Part shown: positions 55,235 to 64,000 of the stretch, piece after piece
Position numbering within the stretch: the first letter of the stretch is position 1
Layout of the letters: the number at the start of each line of letters is the position of its first letter
Assembly: GCF_021730395.1 (NCBI RefSeq)
Contig: NC_069371.1
Span: 72,384,001 to 72,448,000 of the forward strand
Reading direction: 5' to 3'
From: Mercenaria mercenaria
Lineage: Eukaryota > Mollusca > Bivalvia > Venerida > Veneridae
Length of the DNA: 64,000 bases
Notes under the pieces: generated by a model
Database searches by the model: none
The model's input: the letters and a program-made list of their open reading frames with translations, nothing else
What the model was told of the DNA's origin: nothing
Program-made: the position numbers and the translations under genes

Positions 55235-56349
55235 ATGTAGCCTATTATCACAGTCCGGGGCGACGTGGACACAATAATCATCATCAACCCACCTGTGCTT
55301 AAAGAGAGAAAAAAACATTAACAGTTATCGGTAATTATTCTGTTGATAAACAAGTAATTGGCCTTGTTTTCATCATCAATTAAAACCCCCTCAAAGAGCT
55401 AAAAGAAGTGTGTCGGTATCATGGCATCTAAAGTGGAGATCAAAGGGGTTTAGTTGCCCGAGATTGTCATGGCATTACGTCATCTTTTCGCGCCATGTGA
55501 CACATCACTGTCTGATCGTACGGCCTCGGTTCTTAAAATTGCTGAGAAGAAATCAGTAAAAAAGTATCTTCTTCAATTTTTTTAAAAAGCGAATGCGCAA
55601 TATCCCGTATAAACTGACAGGTAAATGTGTCAAACGATAACAGTAGATATCCTACCTCTGTGACCTATTTGCCCTCAAGAAATTTACATTATTGTTTGAA
55701 AAGAATATCTGACATAGTGTCGAGTCAAAAAAGACATGTACAAAGATTCATTTACTTATTAAACTTAAAAACCACAGCGACATCATACTGCTTTATTTTA
55801 AAACAATCATTGTTTTTATTTACGTTCACGAGGTCCCGTTACCTATTCATCCACACTTGCAGAAATCTGTTTGCCAAAAATCGTTTTACTCGATGTATTT
55901 AAATTGCTGCCGCTTTTTCATTATTTAAGATTTTTTAATTCTGTTTTTTGTACTTCCTTGTCAAAAGTCTGAATTTTATGACCATAGTATGTATTATTTA
56001 TTTACTTTTAGGAATGAATAAATAATTAAGATCGCGCTGTTTGAAATTTTACAAATAATTGTATGAAACTTCGATCGTTTTTATAGAATTTTGCCTACAT
56101 TTCTGTCAACATCTTATTAAAATCATTATAGAATTCAAACTGTATTATTTCTAAATTGGTGCTAAAAATTGGAAGCGATTATATTAAAAAATGAATGCAC
56201 TACAAGCGTTTTTTGTGTACGTGTCGATAAACATTTAAGTAACGGCGATACGATAGGTCGCACATGCTCGTGGAATGGAAAATTCCTGGCATGACGTTTT
56301 GATATCTGTACAATTCGCGGGTAAATTCCAGTCAATCCAGGTAATTTTT

Positions 56350-57323
56350 AGCTCGACTATTCATAGAATAGTAGAGCTATTGGACTCGCCCATGGATGCG
56401 TCTGCGTCCGCGTCCGCGTCGGCGTCCGCGTCCCGATTTGGTTAAGTTTTTGTATGTAAGCTGGTATCTCAGCAACCACTTGTGGGAATGGATTGAAACT
56501 TCACACACTTATTCACTGTGATAAACTGACTTACATTGCACAGGTTCCATAACTCTGTTTTGCTTTTTTACAAAATTATGCCCCTTTTTTGACTTAGAAA
56601 TTTTTGGTTAAGGTTTTGTATGTAAGCTGGTATCTCAGTAACCACTTGTGGGAATGGATTGAAACTTCACACACCTATTTACTGTGATAAACTGACTTAC
56701 ATTGCACAGGTTCCATAACTCTATTTTGCTTTTTTACAAAATTATGTCCCTTTTTCGACTTAAGAATTTTTTGGTTAAGGTTTTGTATGTAAGCTGGTAT
56801 CTCAGTACTCACTAATGGGAATGGATTGAAACTTCACACACTTGTTCACTGTCATGATCTGACATGCACAAAGCAGGTCCCATAACTTTATTTTGCTTTT
56901 TTACAAAATTATGCCCCTTTTTCAGCATAGAAATTTTTGGTTAAGTTTTTGTATGTAAGCTGGTATCTCAGTATCCACTAATGGGAAAGGATTGAAACTT
57001 AACACACTAGTTCACTGTCATGATATGACATGCAGTGCAAAGGATCAATAACTCAACTTTGCATTTTACAAAATTATGCCCCTTTTTCAACTTAGGAGTT
57101 TTTGGGTTAAATTCTTATATTTAAGCTGGTATCTCAGTACCCACTAATGGGAATGGATTGAAACTTCATACACTTGTCCACTGTCATGAGCTGATAAGCA
57201 CTTTGCAGGTTCCATAACCCTATTTTACTTTTTTACTAAATTATGCCCCTTTTTCGACTTTCTTATTCATTCAAGCGACAAGGCTGTTAAATAGTCGAGC
57301 GTTGCTGTCCTCCGACAGCTCTT
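56350..57323 (+). mobile_element. Helentron-like minisatellite element, AGCTCGACTA family, nested
   Basis: The 5' end AGCTCGACTATTCATAGAAT folds on AGTAGAGCT. Five units of about 165 bp carry GTATGTAAGCTGGTATCTCA and ATGGATTGAAACTTCACACA. The 3' end has TAGTCGAGCG, then hairpin GCTGTCCTCCGACAGC and TCTTG. T's flank both ends. It is inserted in the 53173-57696 element. Confidence 0.8.
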
Positions 57324-57701
57324 GTTAGAGATGTAATTTCTTAATTTTGTAAAGTTACTTTATATATTGCAAATCTGAAGTCATCAATTCATGCATAAAT
57401 ATACGAAAGCTAGTATTTAGGATGTACATTTCAGATTCATGAAGTTCTTTTTGTAATTATTGTGAAAATTAAGGGATTTAAATTTCGGAAAAATGGCCGA
57501 CCGGTGTTATGCGGACCGAAAATATCGTTGTCATTTAAAAGGAAACATCAGATAAATCGGTGAAATTTCACGCTTTTATTATTAACATGTTTGAAAACTT
57601 AGTAGCCCGACGGACTACCCAGCTTGGGAAATTCGGTAGTCCGTCTGAAAAACTGGTAGCCTCGGGCTACCGGGCTATCGTCAAGATCGAGGCCTGACTG
57701 G

Positions 57702-58836
57702 TAATCGCTCTCAAAAAATAAACATCACCAGTCGTACTTCATACATTTCTTTGACCAGCACATTGATCCACAGTATATTTCCGCTAAAACACATCAGCAG
57801 AATACAATCAATAGTCTCGGATTTGCATGTCGTAAAATACACCAAAATATGACTTACCAATTCTGCTTGCAAACGGTAATGTCTGTAAGTTTCTAATGAA
57901 GTCAGCTGCTGGAAGTACGTTCAACAGTTGATACGGTCGTCAGGAAAGAAAACAGAATTTTCAATATGGTGGCCAATTAACTGGTTCGATTAGATTTCAA
58001 ACAAAAGATTAACTGATTTCAGAATTTTCAAATCGTCCCAGCCCTACTCTAGATCACTTGGCAAACAGTTCACATGGAAAATTGTTTTCATTCAAGTCGT
58101 TTTTAAATATATTATAACCTGCTGAATATGTTTGAAAAATGGCGGAATGAGTATTCAAAACTGTACACAGTCAGTGATTTTTTTTCAGTTTTGGGGGAAG
58201 GGGGTCAGTGCCCTTTGGAGGGGGAAAAATTTGACGTAAAACTAAGAAAAGGGGAATTTTCATTTGTGTGTAAATGAACTTTAGTTTCAAGTTTATTGAT
58301 AAATTCAGGGCCCATAAGAACATTGTGACATGAAATATTATGCATATAACACAATGTAGCATATCAGTACCAAATAACTGAATAAATTTTTAAAATGTAG
58401 AGGATAAGACATCCATTAGACTACCAAAATTTACAGCAGACATTTGGTCCCTTCCTAAACAAGTCGGTGAGTGGCTGTTTTTTTTATATTTCTGTCAAAT
58501 TCTGACATTTGCAGTCACTGTTACATTTGACCTGTCACAATATAAAACAAAATGTAAAACTAGTCCCTTCCCAAAGCATAATCAAATCCTGACTGACTTC
58601 TAAGATGGAAAACTCAACACTACCCGGCCAAACAAATAGAATGCAAATCATTTACAGACTAACATTCAACAACGTTGTTGTGCAGAATAATAAAGCGCTT
58701 GATACTGATTTATGCAAGGAAGTTACTCCAACCGGTGTCGATGTAAACAGAATGCGAGATACCGCAGTGAACTGTTTTCTATATGAAAATAAATAAAACT
58801 AGTGAATTATGATTTAATTGACTGGCATTTTATTTT
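57702..58836. other. No gene recognised
   Basis: AT-rich, with a G-rich stretch at 58190-58255 (GGGGGAAGGGGGTCAGTG). That stretch resembles the complement of 53140-53167 and loosely 63706-63770, so it is likely a dispersed repeat. Short ORFs have no motif. Confidence 0.4.
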
Positions 58837-59487
58837 TTAGCTCACCTGAGCAATGCTCAGGTGAGTTTTTCTGATCGCTCGATGTCCGTCATCTGGCGTC
58901 TGTCGTCTGTCGTCCGTCGTCTGTCAACATTTAGCTTGTGTATGCGATAGAGGCTGTATTTTTCAATTAATCTTCATGAATATTGGTCAGAATGATAACC
59001 TTGATGAAATCTAGGCCGAGTTCGAAAATGGGTCATCTCGGGTCAAAATCTAGGTCACTAGGTCAAATCAAAGAAAAACCTTGTGTATACGATAGAGGCT
59101 GTATTTTTCATTTAATTTTCATCAATATTGGTCAGAATGATAACTTTGATGAAATCTAGGCCGAGTTCGAAAATGGGTCATATGGGGTCAAAAACTAGGT
59201 CACTAGGTCAAATGAAAGAAAAACCTCGTGTATGCGATAGAGGCTGTATTTTTCAATTGATCTTCATGAATTTTGGTCAGAATGATTGCCTTGATGAAAT
59301 CTAGGCCGAGTTTGAAAATGGGTCATCTCAGGTCAGAAACTAGGTCACTAGGTCAAATCAAAGAAAAACCTTGTGTATGCGATAGAGGCGGTATTTTTCA
59401 GTTGATCTTCATGAATTTTGGTCAGAATGATAACCTTGATGAAATCTAGGCCGAGTTCGAAAATGGGTCATCTGGGGTCAAAAACTA

Positions 59488-60232
59488 CCGTATTTTCCCG
59501 TATTAACGCCCCCGGGGGCGTTACATTTTCCAAAGAGGGGGCGTTTATTTGAGGTAAAAAAATAAAAAATGAAAATGTTTACAAAACTTAAAAACATCGT
59601 TCAAACTAGCTGTAAAGTGTTTCTGTGTTGTTTAATCCCCCTAAAACGTAATTATTTGGCATCCAATTTAATGCAGTGTGTCTTTTATGCATTTAAATAC
59701 GGTACCTCGTGTATTCCATGTCTGGCTTTTTGACACGCTCGCGACACTACACATTACGTCATGACCCAAACAGCTGTGTACTCCGATAACATTTTCCATA
59801 GTACATGCGGGTAGCTAATAGCGCAATACACAATGTCAATGGTTTGACACGCTGCTGTGCCTGCTTTTAAATTAAAAGTTCTTAAAACTGCCGAAGAAAA
59901 GGGTATATCGTAAACACATTGCTGCAAGTATGTTTAAAGTCGGCAGGAAGCGTGTGCGGGAGTGGTGGAAAAACAAATCAAAAATGTATTTACCGTTTAA
60001 TTTTCTGTTACGTACCGTACTTAGTACAAATGTTTTGGACTTACGGTACATGGACTGTTTAAAAGTGTGTTTAATTTTTAATACATTGGACTTTAGTACT
60101 GTAAATTACTTATTATGTGGACTTATAAAAATGAGGTAGGTGATTTTTCCCCGTTCTTGTTGACTTTTTTTCCCCTCCAAAATGGGTGGGGGGCGTTAAT
60201 TAGAGGGGGGGCCTTAATTCGGGAAAATACGG
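59488..60232 (+). mobile_element. Pogo/Tigger-type transposon fragment with HTH remnant
   Basis: The ends CCGTATTTTCCCGTATTAAC and (complement) CCGTATTTTCCCGAATTAAG are inverted, with TA at 59486-59487 and 60233-60234. The ORF at 59930-60139 starts MFKVGRKRVREWWKNKSK, the CENP-B/pogo N-terminal helix-turn-helix signature. Just upstream KVLKTAEEKG is readable in another frame. The DDE domain is deleted. Confidence 0.85.
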
Positions 60233-60290
60233 TAGGTCACTAGGTCATATCACGTAAAAACCTTGTGTATGCAATAGAGGCTGTATTTTT

Positions 60291-62131
60291 AGCTCACCTG
60301 AGCAATGCTCAGGTGAGTTTTTCTGATCGCTCGATGTCCGGCGTCTGTCGTCCGTCGTCTGTCGTCTGTCGTCTGTCGTCTGTCAACATTTAGCTTGTGT
60401 ATGCGATAGAGGCTGTATTTTTCAATTAATCTTCATGAATATTGGTCAGAATGATAACCTTGATGAAATCTAGGCCGAGTTCGAAAATGGGTCATCTCGG
60501 GTCAAAAACTAGGTCACTAGGTCAAATCAAAGAAAAACCTTGTGTATGCGATAGAGGCTGTATTTTTCAATTAATCTTCATGAATATTGGTCAGAATGAT
60601 AACCTTGATGAAATCTAGGCCGAGTTCGAAAATGGGTCATCTCGGGTCAAAAACTAGGTCACTAGGTCAAATCAAGGAAAAACCTTGTGTATGCGATAGA
60701 GGCTGTATTTTTCAATTGATCTTCATGAATATTGGTCAGAATGATTGCCTTGATGAAATCTAGGCCGAGTTCGAAAATGGGTCATCTCGGGTTAAAAACT
60801 AGGTCACTAGGTCAAATCAAAGAAAAACCTTGTGTATGCGATAGAGGCGGTATTTTTCAATTAATCTTCATGAATATTGGTCAGAATGATAACCTTGATG
60901 AAATCTAGGCCGATTTAGAAAATGGGTCATCTCGGGTCAAAAACTAGGTCACTAGGTCAGATCAAAGAAAAACCTTGTGTATGCGATAGAGGCTGTATTT
61001 TTCAATTATTCTTCATGAATATTGGTCAGAATGATAACCTTGATCAAATCTAGGCCGAGTTCGAAAATGGGTCATCTCGGTCAAAAACTAGGTCACTACG
61101 TCAAATCAAAGAAAAACCTTGTGTATGCGATAGAGGCTGTATTTTTCAATTGATCTTCATGAATTTTGGTCAGAATGATTACCTTGATGAAATCTAGGCC
61201 GAGTTTGAAAATGGGTCATCTCGGGTCAAAAACTAGGTCACTAGGTCAAATCAAGGAAAAACCTTGTGTATGCGATAGAGGCTGTATTTTTCAATTGATC
61301 TTCATGAATTTTGGTCATAATGATTACCTTGATGAAATTTAGACCAAGTTCGAAAATGGGTCATCTGGGGTCAAAAACTAGGTCACTAGGTCAAATCAAA
61401 GAAAAACCTTGTGTATGCAATAGAGGCTGTATTTTTCAACTGATCTTCATGAAATTTAGCCAGAATGATTACCTTGATAAAATCTAGGCCGAGTTCGAAA
61501 ATGGGTCATCTGGGGTCAAAAACTAGGTCACTAGGTCAAATCGAAGAAAAACATTGTGTATGCAATAGAGGATGTATTTTTCAATTGATCTTCATGAAAT
61601 TTGGTCAGAGTGATTGCCTTGATGAAATCTAGGTCGAGTTTGAATATGGGTTATCTGAGGTCAAAAACTAGGTCACTAGGTCAAATTAAAGAAAAATTTT
61701 GTGTATGCGATAGAGACTGTTTTTTTTCAATTGATTTTTATGAAATTTGGTCAGGATGATTGCCTTAATGAAATCTAGGGCGAATTTGAATATGGGTCAT
61801 CTGAGGTCAAAAACAGGTCACTTGGTCAAATCAAAGAAAAAACTTGTGTATGTGATAGAGGCTGTATTTTTCAATTGATCTTCATGAATTTTGGTCAGAA
61901 TGATTGCCTTGATAAAATCTAGGTCGAGTTTGAACATGGGTTATCTAGGGTCAAAAACTAGGTCATATCTAAGAAAATGCTTGTTTTATTGCAAGAGACC
62001 AATTTTTTGGTTCAATCTTAATGAAAATTGGTCAGAATATTTATTTCCATGAAATCACAAGGTCAAACATGTTTTACACTGTTATGGTGTGTTTCTTAGG
62101 TGAGCGACCTAGGGCCATCTTGGCCCTCTTG
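60291..62131 (+). mobile_element. Nested full copy of the AGCTCACC Helentron-like family
   Basis: It begins AGCTCACCTGAGCAATGCTC and ends GGGCCATCTTGGCCCTCTTG. The host reads GGCTGTATTTTT on the left and TTCAATTGATCTTC on the right, and the unoccupied unit is GGCTGTATTTTTCAATTGAT. The insertion therefore lies in the T run with at most a TT duplication. It contains about a dozen 145 bp units, nearly identical to the flanking host units. Confidence 0.85.
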
Positions 62132-63699
62132 TTCAATTGATCTTCATGAATTTTGGTCAGAATGATTGCCTTGATGAAATTTAGACAAAGTTCGAAAATG
62201 GGTCATCTGGGGTCAAAAACTAGGTCACTAGGTCAAATCAAAGAAAAACCTTGTGTATGCGATAGAGGTGGTATTTTTCAATTAATCTTCATGAATATTG
62301 GTCAGAATGATAACCTTGATGAAATCTAAGCCGAGTTCGAAAGTGGGTCATCTCGGGTCAAAAACTAGGTCACTAGGTCAAATCAAAGAAAAACCTTGTG
62401 TATGCGATAGAGGCTGTATTTTTCAATTCTTCTTCATGAATATTGGTCAGAATGATAACCTTGATGAAATCTAGGCCGAGTTCGAAAATGGGTCATCTCG
62501 GGTCAAAAACTAGGTCACTAGGTCAAATCAAAGAAAAACCTTGTGTATGCGATAGAGGCTGTATTTTTCAATTGATCTTCATGAATTTTGGTCAGAATGA
62601 TTGCCTTGATGAAATCTAGGCCGAGTTTGAAAATGGGTCATCTCGGGTCAGAAACTAGGTCACTAGGTCAAATCAAAGAAAAACCTTGTGTATGCGATAG
62701 AGGCGGTATTTTTCAGTTGATCTTCATGAATTTTGGTCAGAATGATAACCTTGATGAAATCTAGGCCGAGTTCGAAAATGGGTCATCTGGGGTCAAAAAC
62801 TAGGTCACTAGGTCATATCACGTAAAAACCTTGTGTATGCAATAGAGGCTGTATTTTTCAATTGATCTTCATGAATTTTGGTCAGAATGATTGCCTTGAT
62901 GAAATTTAGACAAAGTTCGAAAATGGGTCATCTGGGGTCAAAAACTAGGTCACTAGGTCAAATCAAAGAAAAACCTTGTGTATGCAATAGAGGCTGTATT
63001 TTTCAACTGAACTTCATGAAATTTAGCAAGAATGATTACCTTGATAAAATCTAGGCTGATTTCGAAAATGGGTCACCTGGGGTCAAAAACTAAGTCACTA
63101 GGTCAAATCGAAGAAAAATATTGTGTATGCAATAGAGGATGTATTTTTCAATTGATCTTCATGAAATTTGGTCAGAGTGATTGCCTTGATGAAAACTAGG
63201 TCGGTTTTGAATATGGGTTATCTGAGGTCAAAAACTAGGTCACTAGGTCAAATTAAAGAAAAATCTTGTGTATGCGATAGAGACTTTTTTTTTTCAGTTG
63301 ATATTTATGAAATTTGGTCAGGTTGATTGCCTTAATGAAATCTAGGTCGAATTTGAATATGGGTCATCTGAGGTCAAAAACTAGGTCACTTGGTCAAATC
63401 AAAGAAAAAACTTCTGTATGTGATAGAGGCTGTATTTTTCAGTTGATCTTCATGAATTTTGGTCAGAATGATTGCCTTGATAAAATCTAGGTCGAGATTG
63501 AACATGGGTCATCTAGGGTCAAAAACTAGGTCATATCTAAGAAAATGCTTGTTTTATCGCAAGAGACCAATTTTTTGGTCCAATCTTAATGAAAATTGGT
63601 CAGAATATTTGTTTCCATAAAATCACTAGGTCAAACATGTTTTACACTGTTATGGAGTGTTTCTTAGGTGAGCGACCTAGGGCCATCTTGGCCCTCTTG

Positions 63700-64000
63700 T
63701 TTTTTTTGGAGGGGAATTTTAGGCATCGGAAAAGGGGGAAAAACATACTATTTTGAGGGGGGAATGGGGCCGAATTTCGCCGAATATTTTGTTGAAAAAA
63801 ATGCTGACAGTTGACATAATAATTATATTGGATATGAGGGGTTTTAAAGATAAATTTAAACGATATATTACTAGAATACGATAAATAACGGTAGGCTTAA
63901 CTGTTTAAACCTGCGTACATCGTATATTTTACGTGTGAGAAAATGCTACATTCTACTGATCAGGGCCCTTTTAGACATTACAATGCAGATTGAAAATGAA
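63700..64000. other. No gene recognised at the right edge
   Basis: A T run is followed by a G-rich stretch (63706-63770) resembling 58190-58255, then plain AT-rich sequence to the window end. Confidence 0.4.

Larger units (their letters stand above)
53173..57696 (+). mobile_element. 4.5 kb unclassified transposon with 5 bp target duplication and an ORF
   Basis: The left end CAGGCCTCGATCTTAACC and the complement of the right end, CAGGCCTCGATCTTGACG, match over 14 bases and on. ACTGG lies at 53168-53172 and 57697-57701. Subterminal GGTAGCC/GGGCTACC boxes recur at both ends in both orientations, resembling transposase-binding arrays. Inside are a promoter-like, less AT-rich region (about 53880-54180), a donor (54037) and acceptor (54451) pair, the ORF at 54488 and a later Helentron-like insertion at 56350-57323. 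Without that insertion it is about 3.55 kb. No DDE or RNase-H-like domain is recognised. Superfamily unknown. Confidence 0.7.
58837..63699 (+). mobile_element. Helentron-like minisatellite element, AGCTCACC family, with two nested insertions
   Basis: The 5' end is hairpin AGCTCACCTGAGC/GCTCAGGTGAG, then a GTCGTCTGTCGTCCGTC tract. Units of about 145 bp follow, with CTTGTGTATGCGATAGAGGC, TTCATGAATTTTGGTCAGAA and ACTAGGTCACTAGGTCAAAT. The 3' end is AGGTGAGCGACCTA, hairpin GGGCCATCTTGGCCC and TCTTG before T's. It is interrupted by a pogo-type element (59488-60232) and by another copy of its family (60291-62131). Subterminal inverted repeats, a 3' hairpin and T-T insertion are Helentron/HINE hallmarks; the class is inference because no helicase gene is present. 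Confidence 0.8.

Overview
This 64 kb window looks like intron-rich, AT-rich nuclear DNA from a heterodont (probably venerid-type) bivalve. The reasons are tRNA-headed SINEs resembling the molluscan RUDI type, minisatellite-bearing Helentron-like repeats with bivalve-style termini, many MITEs, a Mab-21-like exon of the kind expanded in bivalves, and genes made of small exons in large repeat-filled introns. The species call is inference. I saw no standalone tRNA or rRNA gene, no CRISPR array, and no retrovirus-like or LTR element.

Three host genes can be supported, all on the minus strand. (1) 9297-16479: a secreted Ly6/uPAR (LU) domain protein; five exons join in phase, but one or more middle exons of the first LU domain were not found. 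(2) 24668-25146: one 5' exon of a Mab-21/cGAS-like nucleotidyltransferase, with no downstream exons recognised. (3) 28435-50449: the C-terminal part of TUT1 (Star-PAP, U6 snRNA terminal uridylyltransferase). Ten exons were read. Eight form a continuous frame. Two more form a cassette carrying an acidic 20-codon repeat and an in-frame stop. The zinc finger, RRM and catalytic core of TUT1 were not found to the right and probably lie beyond the window.

Layout. 1-6600 is a foldback-type element with about 1.6-1.8 kb inverted arms built from about 353 bp tandem units, apparently inserted in another repeat. 6600-8000 has two SINEs with clean target duplications. 8236-8802 is a recent 285 bp tandem duplication. 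9.3-16.5 kb is the LU gene, with a decayed LINE (12.8-14.1 kb) in one intron. 16.5-24.6 kb is mostly featureless apart from a mariner relic at 22.4-23.4 kb. 24.7-25.1 kb is the Mab-21-like exon. 28.4-50.4 kb is TUT1, its introns loaded with Helentron-like repeats, SINEs, MITEs and a family marked by GGGTTGCAACCC palindromes. 50.7-53.1 kb holds two MITE-like elements. 53173-57696 is a 4.5 kb element with matched terminal inverted repeats, a 5 bp target duplication (ACTGG) and a 248-codon ORF that I do not recognise; it is the best candidate here for something undescribed. 58.8-63.7 kb is a Helentron-like minisatellite element interrupted by a pogo-type transposon and by a second copy of its own family, which defines the ends of the family precisely.

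The genes show no operon-like or functional link. The main story is nested transposon insertion around and inside host genes, plus a small hairpin repeat whose stems differ between copies in a way that keeps pairing.
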